DNA from: an uncultured Eubacteriales bacterium
GTDB taxonomy: Bacteria > Bacillota > Clostridia > Christensenellales > UBA1242
Assembly (NCBI GenBank): GCA_949031345.1
Contig: CARNVA010000006.1
Span: forward strand, 21,953-85,952
Direction of reading: 5' to 3'
DNA: 64,000 nucleotides
Position numbers and translations under genes: made by a program. Below are positions 9,359-17,480 of the stretch, in pieces (the first letter of the stretch is position 1; every line of letters begins with the position of its first letter). The notes under the pieces were generated by a model. That model had not been told where the DNA came from. It ran no database searches and saw only the letters and a program-made list of their open reading frames with translations.

Positions 9359-10114
9359 TCAATCAAAATTTAAATAATCATCATCTCGATATGTTTCTTC
9401 TTCTGCGTATGCTTTTACGATAAGCTCTGCCTTATTTTTTGTTCCATATTTTCCATAAGCATTTAATATCTGTTTTTCAATATCTGCATTATAAGCTTTC
9501 AATTCTTCATTATTCTTTTCACTTAAATAAGTGTGTGGGTTTATATAATAAAACTTGCCATTTTTATCTTCATAAATTAAACCTAAATTATAGCAAAGTG
9601 GAAGTTCTCCAAAGCCCTTAATTGCATCAAAGACACAAGATTTGATATGGTGACGGATGATTTTGTTTAGATTTTGTCTATCATATTCGTCAAAAAGCTC
9701 TTTTGGTTGTTCATAAGAGGAAACGCCATTAAAGGAAGAAAACTCAACTTTTTTGCCTTCCACATTCACATATTTTGGCAACGCAAAGATGCAGCATGCA
9801 GTGCGGTCATTGTGATAATATTTGTAATTTATTATATCATCTGCAGAAATCTTTTTGCTTTCTCCAAGTAATATCATAGTGCCAAATATGCTTGCATAGC
9901 GGCTGATAGTAAATCCGTTTTTTATTATGCTTTCCATTTTGCTTTGACGAAGTTTATCTCCCGGTTTAAAAGCATTGTCCTCGTCATAATCATTTATATG
10001 ATGCATAAAAATGTTATACTCAAATTGGCCGTCAAGACTTTTGAGTACTTTCGCTACATGTTTTTTAAGTTCTCTTCTATTTTCAAATTTATCGATTTGA
10101 CAATTTAAATCCAC
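9359..10114 (-). CDS. unknown protein (251 aa)
   Basis: I do not recognise a family. The protein is soluble and mixed alpha/beta, with no signal or membrane segment. Visible landmarks are a His-His near residue 38 (NIFMHHINDYDEDN), a central RTACCIFALPKYV strand-like segment with two adjacent cysteines near residue 110, RHHIKSCVFDAIKG near residue 155, and an acidic C-terminus. Coding quality looks normal and the frame is uninterrupted. It stands alone, with a weak terminator after it and a long non-coding region containing a DNA cloverleaf before it. The arrangement (I..NGF..SRYASIFGTM... then hydrophobic strand) could fit a small transferase or ADP-ribosyl-type fold, but this is guesswork and no function is assigned. 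Confidence 0.7.
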   Translation of the reverse strand: MDLNCQIDKFENRRELKKHVAKVLKSLDGQFEYNIFMHHINDYDEDNAFKPGDKLRQSKMESIIKNGFTISRYASIFGTMILLGESKKISADDIINYKYYHNDRTACCIFALPKYVNVEGKKVEFSSFNGVSSYEQPKELFDEYDRQNLNKIIRHHIKSCVFDAIKGFGELPLCYNLGLIYEDKNGKFYYINPHTYLSEKNNEELKAYNADIEKQILNAYGKYGTKNKAELIVKAYAEEETYRDDDYLNFD

Positions 10115-10232
10115 TCATGCTCCTGTTATTTGCAGTTTTCTATGATATTTTTATGCAAATTTGACTTTATTATATCACAACATTTTTTTGTTTTCAATAT
10201 CAAAGTTTGATTTTTTTATCTCTTGTTTTTCT

Positions 10233-10340
10233 CGCACAAGAAAGTCTGCTTTTTTAAAAAGCAGAAAGAAGCTGCAAGAAAGTCTTGCAGCTTCTTCAAA
10301 CTTTCAAGGGGCTAGCCCTTGAAAGTTTCTTTCTTGTGCG
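10233..10340. repeat. 108-bp DNA cloverleaf: three perfect hairpins inside a perfect 12-bp stem
   Basis: Outer arms 10233-10244 and 10329-10340 are perfect inverted repeats (CGCACAAGAAAG). Inside them lie three back-to-back hairpins: 10245-10254 with 10256-10265, 10266-10279 with 10283-10296, and 10298-10310 with 10316-10328. Only one unpaired base (10297) separates the elements, so about 98 of 108 bases pair in a four-way junction. CAAGAAAGTCT occurs twice, at 10237 and 10275. It lies between the 3' end of the ABC exporter operon and the unknown gene at 10114. It could be a small non-autonomous mobile element, a recombination site, or a structured RNA or elaborate terminator; the sequence alone does not decide. 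Confidence 0.85.
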
Positions 10341-10385
10341 TGTCCAAACACTATAAACAGCCTCGCAACTCAATCAAAAATATAA

Positions 10386-11177
10386 TCACAACCTTCCACC
10401 CATAAGATTTCCAGAGTTATATTTTTTCAGCCCCAAATAGAAAAATAGGAAAGCAAGAACGCATAATACAACCGCAAAACCAACCATACCTAAAATCCAC
10501 CAAGCATTGAAACTGAAGAATATATACTTTGCTGGCACAAAAATGATAAATCCGACCGGAATGATTGTGTAAAGCAAAAATTTTGTAATTGTATTGAATA
10601 TTTCAGGCGGATAATTTGAAAACAATGTCACCGCACTTGAAACCATGTCGGCAATGGCGTTTCCTCTTTTTATATAGAAAGAAATAGACTGAAAGCAAAC
10701 TACAATTGCCGCATAAATAATACCACCTACAATGCAAACAGGTATAATTGCCAAAAACCACCACCAACTTGCCCCAATAATAGCAAGTGCAATGAAAGCA
10801 TACAAAATATCACCAATTGCAGACATACTACTGCTTGAACAGCTTAAATTGATCAAAACATTTTTCGGCTGTGTCAAATAAACATCAAGTTTCCCTTCAT
10901 ATACAAGCTCTCCTATATGGAATGCACCTCCAAAAAAGAGATGCGCAACACCATACATGCCAGACGAGATACCCCACAATAGAAGCACTTCTTTGAAACC
11001 ATAGCCAGCAATGTTTGTTGAGATTGAAAAAATTACCAGCCACTGAATGATGAAAAAGGCATTGTTTGCAATCATCATGAAAATTTGCATAAAAAAGGAT
11101 GTTTTATATTGAAATTCTTTTTGAACATTGAGTTTTAAATATTTAAAAATCAATGCCAGATTTTTTCTAACCCCCAT
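10386..11177 (-). CDS. ABC-2 type exporter permease (263 aa)
   Basis: This is an integral membrane protein with about six hydrophobic segments and a short basic N-terminus. It resembles the COG3694 type of permease that always travels with a COG4587 permease and a COG4586 ATPase, which is the arrangement here. The segment from GGAFHIGELVYEGKLDVYLTQPKN is typical of this family: a cytosolic loop with a conserved LDxxLxxP pattern. The start overlaps the end of the preceding permease by 11 bp, with AAGGTG seven bases upstream, so the two are translationally coupled. The substrate of this transporter type is not known; export of a peptide, lipid or drug is plausible. The cloverleaf lies about 45 bp downstream. 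Confidence 0.85.
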   Translation of the reverse strand: MGVRKNLALIFKYLKLNVQKEFQYKTSFFMQIFMMIANNAFFIIQWLVIFSISTNIAGYGFKEVLLLWGISSGMYGVAHLFFGGAFHIGELVYEGKLDVYLTQPKNVLINLSCSSSSMSAIGDILYAFIALAIIGASWWWFLAIIPVCIVGGIIYAAIVVCFQSISFYIKRGNAIADMVSSAVTLFSNYPPEIFNTITKFLLYTIIPVGFIIFVPAKYIFFSFNAWWILGMVGFAVVLCVLAFLFFYLGLKKYNSGNLMGGRL

Positions 11178-11964
11178 TTGATGTCACCTTCCTTTTTCCA
11201 AGTTTATAAACAAGCAAGCCAAGCCCTAAAATCACAACAGCCCAGACAACCTGTGAAATAAATATTTCCAAAAATCCCCACCATGAGAAGTTTGCAACAA
11301 GTGATGCTGGACCCGACATTATCGAATAAATTGGGCTGTATCTTATGATAGGCTGAAGCCAAGTTGGATAAAATTCAACAGGGAAAAACAACCCCAAAAG
11401 CATAAACAGTTTTGAAACAATCCAATAAAATGGCGTCGCATCTTGCACCCAGAAAGCAATCAAGCCAACAACAGCATAAACGCTCCAGCTGATAAATATT
11501 GAGCCAAAAATAGCAAGCAGGCATGGTAGAATTTGCGCCCAATTAAAACTTGATGGCACGCCAACAAACACAAGCCCCATTACAATTGCAACAGGAAGCA
11601 AAAATAAAATCGCCATGCAACTTTTAGCCATAAAGTTTGAAATCGAATAGAAAAAATAATTGTAAGGCTTGTTGAGCTTATAAGAAATACTGCCGCTCTT
11701 AATTTCGTTTGAAATGCTTCTTACAATTTGATTTGTTTTTGCCGTGCCAATTATAAGCTCGGTAATTATAAGATACCAAATCATCTGACCAAGGTCATAA
11801 CCTTTTATTACCTGTCCGCTTCCCCCTTCCCCATAGATGAAGCCCCAAAGTTGAAGAAAGATATAGCAGATTAAAACAAAGGTCACTGCTCTGAGCAAGG
11901 TGTTGAGTATACTGTCTTTTTCTTGTTTAAAACTTGTCCTAAAAACCGTGTAATACTTACCCAT
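11167..11964 (-). CDS. ABC-2 type exporter permease (265 aa)
   Basis: Second membrane subunit of the exporter, with about six membrane segments, similar to COG4587 permeases. Conserved-looking features are RSISNEIKSGSISYKLNKPYNY in the first cytosolic loop and YSPIYSIMSGPASL near residue 220. A GTG three codons upstream is possible, but the AAAGGAG there would touch it, while the same sequence is at ideal spacing for the ATG at 11964, so I use that. The ATG overlaps the ATPase stop codon by 8 bp. Gene order ATPase-permease-permease and overlapping ends indicate one operon and one complex. Confidence 0.85.
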   Translation of the reverse strand: MGKYYTVFRTSFKQEKDSILNTLLRAVTFVLICYIFLQLWGFIYGEGGSGQVIKGYDLGQMIWYLIITELIIGTAKTNQIVRSISNEIKSGSISYKLNKPYNYFFYSISNFMAKSCMAILFLLPVAIVMGLVFVGVPSSFNWAQILPCLLAIFGSIFISWSVYAVVGLIAFWVQDATPFYWIVSKLFMLLGLFFPVEFYPTWLQPIIRYSPIYSIMSGPASLVANFSWWGFLEIFISQVVWAVVILGLGLLVYKLGKRKVTSNGG

Positions 11965-12943
11965 TTTCCTCACTCCTTTTATAAATAGTCTTGATTATCT
12001 CTTCAAGCGGAGTTGATGAAATTGTAATATCTTGAATATCTTCAGATTTAAATAGTGATAAAAGCTCGTCAATACTTGCTTTATCCATGTCAACTTCAAT
12101 CTTATACATTGTGCCATTTTTTTTGATTATTTTAATTCCATCTTTTTCATCCAACTGACACTCATATTTTAAATTAACTTCGACAATTTTCTTGTTTAAA
12201 TAGTGATATTTTAAGTTTCTCATGCTGTCATCAAGCACGATTTTGCCGTTGCTGATGATGATAACTCGTTTGCACACCTCTTCTATATCACCTACATCAT
12301 GCGATGTGAACAAAATTGTTGTCTTAAGCTCACGATTGATTTTCTTTATAAGACCTCTAAGCGTCTCTTTTGCAATTGGGTCAAGTCCAATTGTTGGTTC
12401 ATCAAACAACAAAATTTGTGGCTGGTGCAAAAGAGATGCAACAACCTCGCATTTCATTCTTTGTCCTAAACTTAAACTTCGCACTGGTTGATTGATAAAT
12501 TCCTCAATTTCAAACAGCTTTGAAAGCTCGGCAATTCGCTCTTTTAATTTCACTTTTGGTATATCATAAATCGAGCCAAAAAACAGAAAGTTATCATAAG
12601 GTGAAAGATGCACCCACAACTGCTCTTTTTGACCGAATACAGTGCCTATTTTATAGGACAATTTCACCCTGTCTTTCTGAGGATTTAACCCAAGCATAGT
12701 GACCTGTCCACTTGTTGGATACAAAATGCCCGTCAGCATTTTAATAGTAGTGCTTTTACCTGCTCCATTTGGGCCAATCAACGCCAAACTTTCGCCTTCT
12801 TCAACAGAAAAAGTAATGTCGTCAACGGCATTCTTGATTATCCTTTCTTTTTTCTTAAACAAATGCTTCCACATTTCTTTGCCCTTATATTTTTTCTTAC
12901 TTTTAAAGGTCTTTTTTAAATTTGTCACTTCAATTACTTTCAT
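11957..12943 (-). CDS. ABC exporter ATP-binding protein, COG4586 type (328 aa)
   Basis: This is the nucleotide-binding subunit driving the two downstream permeases. Walker A is GPNGAGKST, the signature is LSLGQRMKCE, Walker B is ILLFDEPTIGLD, and the switch histidine lies in LFTSHDVGDIEE. The N-terminal insertion (KKKYKGKEMWKHLFKKKERI) before the core, and the FGQKEQLWVHLSPYDNF segment at the Q-loop, are typical of the COG4586 subgroup. A longer open frame exists upstream, but the ATG at 12943 has AAAGGA eight bases ahead and the added stretch overlaps the promoter. It is the first gene of the operon. Confidence 0.92.
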   Translation of the reverse strand: MKVIEVTNLKKTFKSKKKYKGKEMWKHLFKKKERIIKNAVDDITFSVEEGESLALIGPNGAGKSTTIKMLTGILYPTSGQVTMLGLNPQKDRVKLSYKIGTVFGQKEQLWVHLSPYDNFLFFGSIYDIPKVKLKERIAELSKLFEIEEFINQPVRSLSLGQRMKCEVVASLLHQPQILLFDEPTIGLDPIAKETLRGLIKKINRELKTTILFTSHDVGDIEEVCKRVIIISNGKIVLDDSMRNLKYHYLNKKIVEVNLKYECQLDEKDGIKIIKKNGTMYKIEVDMDKASIDELLSLFKSEDIQDITISSTPLEEIIKTIYKRSEENG

Positions 12944-12968
12944 GTCTTTTGTCCTTTTAATGTTTATT

Positions 12969-12997
12969 ATAGTACAAATATTTAAACAATTTGTCAA
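12969..12997 (-). promoter_or_regulatory. promoter of the ABC exporter operon
   Basis: Minus-strand TTGACA (12992-12997), 17-bp spacer, TACTAT (12969-12974). A TATAAT overlaps three bases downstream. Spacing to the ATPase start leaves a normal leader. Confidence 0.7.
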
Positions 12998-13062
12998 TAA
13001 AACCTTTGAAATTAAGTCACTTATTTTAGTTTTCAAAACATATTTCGTTTAAAAACAAAAAA

Positions 13063-13097
13063 AATACACTCTTTCAAGAATATTTGAAGAGTGTATT
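13063..13097 (-). terminator. terminator of the DUF4832 gene
   Basis: An 11-bp perfect stem (13063-13073 with 13087-13097) is followed leftward by a run of eight U residues. It lies just after the stop at 13109. Confidence 0.85.
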
Positions 13098-13108
13098 CTT
13101 TAAATTAC

Positions 13109-15826
13109 TTATTTTTCTACTTTGAAGCTTCCAAGCAAGTTTCCACGAATATCTGCTTTCCAAGATTCGCTTCCCTCATTTGCAAACTGAATGCTATACA
13201 ATTTATTTCCACTTAAATCCTTCTCACCAGAAGAAAGGTTTAAATAAACTTTATATTCTCCGTTTTCAATATCCAAACCTGTAGCAGTAAATGAAACCTT
13301 ATCGCTTCCATCAAAAGTGCCTACATTTTGCTCATGAACAACAGAGCCATACTTATCTACAAAAATAAGTGATGCTGTCTTAGATTTCAAAAGTTTTCCA
13401 AAACCAACATTTGACAATTCAATTTCAACATTAAGGTTGTCATACTTGCAAGTATAGTTGAATGTAGAGCTTTTAAGAACAAATCTATAACCCATGTGGT
13501 TTTCAATATATTTATAAGCTGTTTGACCATAATATTTCGAGTCATCTCTTAAAGTGAAGCCAGAAGCTGAATACTTGTCATTGATATTGTCAACAGTGCT
13601 GTTGTGAAGCTCTTCTGTATAAACAGTATTTTTCCATTGAGTAATAACTGTTGGATGATAAACTGCACTTAAATAAGTTAAATTCATCAAGTGTCCTTCT
13701 GGAATAAATGATGGGAATTTGCTTAAGAAGTGAGTTGCACCAGAGTCAGTAACCAAAGTTTCTCCACCAAATGGTGTGTCAGTGAATTGAGATTGGAAAA
13801 CAATGTTTTGACATCTCTCAGCCCAGCTTGTCACATTATATGTGTCATAGTCTGTAGGACTGCCAAACATAGCGTCATTATAAATGCCCAATCTCTTTTG
13901 CTTTTCAGTCAAAACAACTTTTTCATTGTTTTTAACTTGCTCTTCTGTAATTCCACAATAATCATACATCATTTGAGGTCTGCGAACGAGTACAGGAATA
14001 TTTTCTGAGTTGTCTAAAAGCTTGTCAATAAGCTGGTTGATATGAGTTGTATCTGTATAATCAGAGTCTGCAGTCATTTCACCATAGTTTCCAATGAAAC
14101 CGCCTTCAATTGCAACTACAGTATCTTGAAATTCATTTAACAGTGTTGCAATCTGTTCTGCATGCTTTAAAAGCATAGTAAATTCTGGCTCAAACCTGTC
14201 AAAAGGTTGTGATTGGTCAAAATATGGCAAATAAGAGCATCTTACTACAACATTCTTATCTTTATTTTTAAGTAAATTAAGCTCATAGCGAAGACTATTT
14301 AAAAAGTCTTCTGGCAATTCTTTAGTAGTACCTGTGCCTGTACTACGTCTTGTCCATGTCGCATTTGATGAATAAGCGCTTAAATCAACAAGCAAACGGA
14401 ATGTTCTTGTTTCTTTATAATAATCAAGCACTTGGTTATCATTTTCACTGCTGTTCCTATACATCAACGCATAAGTAAAGCCTTGTTCTGGGTTTGCAAT
14501 TGTTTCAATGCTTTCATTGTAATTCAATTCTTGATGCACTGTGTATGAAAGGTCTTGTGAATTTGTAACTGTGAATGTAGTAGTCTTTCCGTCAGTGAAT
14601 GTAATAGTATATGTGTCTACATTTCCATGAGTAGCAGTCTTCTTAACTGAAACAATTCCAACGCCGTCTTTTCCATTTTCGCCTTGTGCTTTAATTTCAG
14701 TCACTTCTCCATTGATTACCCAATATCCATCTTCGTTGATTGAAACTGTTGGAGTAGTGCCGTCTGTGCCAGGCAAGCCTTGCTCACCCTTCTCACCGTC
14801 ACTGCCGTTTGTAACTGTAAATGTAGTCGTAGAGCCATCTGTAAACCTAATAGTATAGGTATCTACAAGGCCATTGCTTGATGTTTTTGTAATAGACTCA
14901 ATTCCATTTCCGCTTTCGCCTTGAGCCTTAATATTTGTAGTCACGCCATTGATTACCCAATAACCATCATTATTTATTGAGATTGTTGGAGTAGCACCAT
15001 CCTCACCATCTTTTCCATTTGTGATAGTGAATGTTGTTTCGCTTCCGTCTGAGTAAAGAATTGTGTAAGTATCTACAAGACCATTTGTGGCAGTCTTCTT
15101 AACAGATACAATACTAATTCCATCTTTTCCGTTTTCACCATGTGCTTTCACATCGGTTGTCACACCATTGATTACCCAATAGCCATCTTCATTGATAACT
15201 ATTGTTGGTGTTTGTCCATCTTTTCCATCACTGCCGTTTGTTACAGTAAACACGCTTGTAGTGCCGTCTGTAAATTCAATAGTGTAAGTGTCAACAAGAC
15301 CGTCACTTGATGTCTTTGAAATAGAAACAATTCCCTTTCCATTTTCGCCTTGTGCTTTGACATTTGTTGGAACGCCATTGATTACCCAATAACCTTGTTC
15401 ATTTATTGAAACTGTTGGGCTTACGCCGTCCTCTCCATCTTTACCATTTGTGATAGTAAATGTAGTAGTTGTTCCATTTGTAAATGTGATTGTGTAGGTA
15501 TCTACTAAACCATCAGTTGATGTTTTTTCGATTTTTAAAATACCAACTCCATCTTGGCCAGGCTCACCCTTGCCAAAATTTTGCATAATGACAGTCCAAG
15601 CTCCATTGATTTTTTGATAAAGAAGATAATCATCTGTATCTATGTAAAAATCACCGTCTGTACCTTGTGAAACTGGAGTTTCCACACCTGAATACCACTT
15701 GTTTGGACTGTTTTTGTCATCTTTTCCTACAATGGCAACAACCCCCAATGAAATGGCAGTCAAAAGAAGTGCAATCACCACTGAAACAAAAGTATAAAAC
15801 AATGTTTTTTTCTGTTTATTTTCCAT
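13109..15826 (-). CDS. membrane-anchored protein: collagen-like/beta repeats plus DUF4874-DUF4832 (905 aa)
   Basis: A short basic N-terminus and one membrane segment (about residues 10-33) make this an N-terminally anchored extracellular protein. Residues about 55-85 have the GDFYIDTDDYLLYQKINGAWTVI pattern often found before collagen-like GEKGEQG stretches. Residues about 90-422 hold four full and one partial copy of a 70-82-residue repeat with GYWVING, GENGKDG and VDTYTIxFTDGxTTTFTVTN. From residue about 446 (NPEQGF) the sequence fits DUF4874, followed by DUF4832 (MNLTYLSAVYHP, LGYRF-like MGYRFVL). These tandem domains form a TIM-barrel-like glycosidase-related unit of unknown substrate. 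GGAGGG lies three bases before the ATG. A C8 tract in the promoter suggests on/off switching. A surface glycan-related role is likely but inferred. Confidence 0.85.
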   Translation of the reverse strand: MENKQKKTLFYTFVSVVIALLLTAISLGVVAIVGKDDKNSPNKWYSGVETPVSQGTDGDFYIDTDDYLLYQKINGAWTVIMQNFGKGEPGQDGVGILKIEKTSTDGLVDTYTITFTNGTTTTFTITNGKDGEDGVSPTVSINEQGYWVINGVPTNVKAQGENGKGIVSISKTSSDGLVDTYTIEFTDGTTSVFTVTNGSDGKDGQTPTIVINEDGYWVINGVTTDVKAHGENGKDGISIVSVKKTATNGLVDTYTILYSDGSETTFTITNGKDGEDGATPTISINNDGYWVINGVTTNIKAQGESGNGIESITKTSSNGLVDTYTIRFTDGSTTTFTVTNGSDGEKGEQGLPGTDGTTPTVSINEDGYWVINGEVTEIKAQGENGKDGVGIVSVKKTATHGNVDTYTITFTDGKTTTFTVTNSQDLSYTVHQELNYNESIETIANPEQGFTYALMYRNSSENDNQVLDYYKETRTFRLLVDLSAYSSNATWTRRSTGTGTTKELPEDFLNSLRYELNLLKNKDKNVVVRCSYLPYFDQSQPFDRFEPEFTMLLKHAEQIATLLNEFQDTVVAIEGGFIGNYGEMTADSDYTDTTHINQLIDKLLDNSENIPVLVRRPQMMYDYCGITEEQVKNNEKVVLTEKQKRLGIYNDAMFGSPTDYDTYNVTSWAERCQNIVFQSQFTDTPFGGETLVTDSGATHFLSKFPSFIPEGHLMNLTYLSAVYHPTVITQWKNTVYTEELHNSTVDNINDKYSASGFTLRDDSKYYGQTAYKYIENHMGYRFVLKSSTFNYTCKYDNLNVEIELSNVGFGKLLKSKTASLIFVDKYGSVVHEQNVGTFDGSDKVSFTATGLDIENGEYKVYLNLSSGEKDLSGNKLYSIQFANEGSESWKADIRGNLLGSFKVEK
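14561..15545 (-). repeat. tandem coding repeats, unit about 210-246 bp
   Basis: Four full copies and one partial copy lie inside the DUF4832 protein gene. A near-identical ATTGATTACCCAATA stretch recurs near 14712, 14955, 15167 and 15375. Units encode 70, 73, 70 and 82 residues; the longest contains an extra GEKGEQGLPGTDG. Recombination between copies could change the length of the stalk. Confidence 0.85.
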
Positions 15827-16139
15827 TTTCCCTCCTGTTTATAGGATAATTTATATGGGGGGGGTGTCAAGCAATTTTAATAATAAATTATTATTTTATA
15901 ATTAAAAATTATATATATTAAATATTATACTATATAATTTCATATTAAGCGTAATTTTTTTCAAGTAATCCCCCCAAATCGTTGTCATACTTTATTCGTC
16001 AATTGCCCCTGCCGCCATGTCGTCTTTATTACTTAATATAATATGACATAATTTACATGATATTATTCACTAAAAAAATTAAGCGCACCAAGTTGAATTA
16101 AATCTTTACAAATGGGCATTATAAAAATGGAGGAATTTT
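15827..16139. promoter_or_regulatory. divergent intergenic region with a C8 tract in a promoter spacer
   Basis: On the minus strand, TTGACA (15865-15870) is followed directly by eight C residues (G8 at 15857-15864 on the plus strand). Sixteen bases after the TTGACA comes TATCCT (15843-15848), ahead of the DUF4832 protein's ribosome-binding site. The homopolymer therefore occupies half of the -35/-10 spacer. The rest is very AT-rich, with a C6 run at 15970-15975. On the plus strand, GGAGG lies seven bases before the ATG at 16140; I see no convincing full promoter for that gene. Confidence 0.55.
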
Positions 16140-17384
16140 ATGAGTATAAACCCATTTTTAGAAAAACCAAAAAAACTTGAAAGCACAATCATGAGCATGA
16201 AAATGCTTTCATCAAAACCTTATGACAAAAATGAAGTAGACCCTTACACAAGAGTACGCTGCATTCTTATGAATGGCACAGAATATGAAGCTGTTTGGTC
16301 AAAGCATCATATCAACAGACATTGTGCAGACAACGATATAAGAAGAAGTGTTGCGCTCATTAGAAGAGGTGAACAACAACAGCAAAAAGTTATTGCGGCA
16401 CTTAAGCCAGCTGATGAGAATATTCTTCAAACCACAATCGGTTATGAACAACTTGCCGTTGACCTCACTGCCCTATTGGCAAGAAGGCAGCTTGATAAGA
16501 ATGTAAAAAATGCGTTGGATTTTGCACTTCTTGAAGATTTTGACCACCTTTATCGTTATGCAAACCTTCTCGAGACGGACATGGGCGAACATGCTGAGCG
16601 TTATGTCGGAAGCTATACAGAAATCATGCCAGCAAGGCCTACAGTAGCGCATGCTAGACACCCTTATGACTCAATTAAAAAGCCAATTTGCAATAAAACT
16701 GCCGACCCACTTGCAATGTGTGATGTCTCAATTATTACCGCTGCCGAACAGCAAACAATGAATTATTACATGAATTTAGGCGCTTTTTATAAACATAAAG
16801 TTGGACGAGAAATTTACAGTGAGATTGCAATGGTGGAAGAGCAACATGTCACACAATATGGCTCTTTGATTGACCCTACTGCAACACCTCTTGAGTCTCT
16901 TCTTATGCATGAGTATATTGAATGTTATCTATACTATTCAATGCTTAATGATGAGGTTGACGCAAACATTAAAAATATCTGGGCAATGTTTTATGAGCAA
17001 GAGCTGGCTCACCTTCATGAAGCGCTTAAACTTTTGCGTAAATATGAAAAGAAAGACTGGAAGGATGTCATTCCAAATGGCGAATTTCCAGAGCTTATCA
17101 ATTTCAAACCACAGAAGGACTATATCAGAGAAATCATTGCTAAGACGGTCAATAATACTGCCAATCGCGAAAGTTATATAAATGTCAAAAAGTTGCCTGA
17201 AAATGCTGACTTCTTTGTTTATCAACATAAATTTATCAAGAATGTTGACAAGATGCCATCTCATGTAGTGATTGCTGACCATATAAAAAAATTCGGTCAA
17301 GATTATCGCGTTCAAGATAAAGAACATCCAATCAAAGCTCTGCGTGCAAGAGACAAAGATAATGTCGAGCTTGGAAGATGCTAA
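16140..17384 (+). CDS. ferritin-like (diiron) domain protein, unknown role (414 aa)
   Basis: Residues about 195-300 have the ligand spacing of a ferritin-like four-helix bundle: Glu203, Glu233-x2-His236, Glu258 or Glu261, and Glu288-x2-His291. An earlier helical region (about 95-150, with Glu103, Glu132 and His136) looks like a second, less complete bundle. The N-terminal 85 residues and the C-terminal 90 residues are specific to this protein. No signal peptide is seen, so it is cytosolic. Related proteins in anaerobes often protect against oxygen or peroxide or bind iron, but the exact function is not established here. GGAGG lies seven bases before the ATG. The gene stands alone, ends at a strong shared terminator and faces cardiolipin synthase. 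Confidence 0.7.
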   Translation: MSINPFLEKPKKLESTIMSMKMLSSKPYDKNEVDPYTRVRCILMNGTEYEAVWSKHHINRHCADNDIRRSVALIRRGEQQQQKVIAALKPADENILQTTIGYEQLAVDLTALLARRQLDKNVKNALDFALLEDFDHLYRYANLLETDMGEHAERYVGSYTEIMPARPTVAHARHPYDSIKKPICNKTADPLAMCDVSIITAAEQQTMNYYMNLGAFYKHKVGREIYSEIAMVEEQHVTQYGSLIDPTATPLESLLMHEYIECYLYYSMLNDEVDANIKNIWAMFYEQELAHLHEALKLLRKYEKKDWKDVIPNGEFPELINFKPQKDYIREIIAKTVNNTANRESYINVKKLPENADFFVYQHKFIKNVDKMPSHVVIADHIKKFGQDYRVQDKEHPIKALRARDKDNVELGRC

Positions 17385-17420
17385 ACAACAGTTTTTTAAT
17401 TAAAAAACATCAAAACAACA

Positions 17421-17459
17421 AAAAAAAGACATATTTTATTGTGAAATATGTCTTTTTTT
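17421..17459. terminator. bidirectional terminator
   Basis: A perfect 16-bp stem (17421-17436 with 17444-17459), with A7 and T7 at its ends, serves the convergent ferritin-like and cardiolipin synthase genes. Confidence 0.9.
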
Positions 17460-17480
17460 ATTAAATTATCTAAATTTTTA

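Noticed and set aside
12944..13036. Longer N-terminus for the ABC exporter ATPase
   Set aside because: The extra codons cover a consensus promoter, and a good Shine-Dalgarno sequence marks the ATG at 12943.
14561..15545. Regular repeats resembling a repeat array such as CRISPR
   Set aside because: They are in-frame, about 210 bp long and encode conserved protein motifs; there are no short identical repeats with unique spacers.
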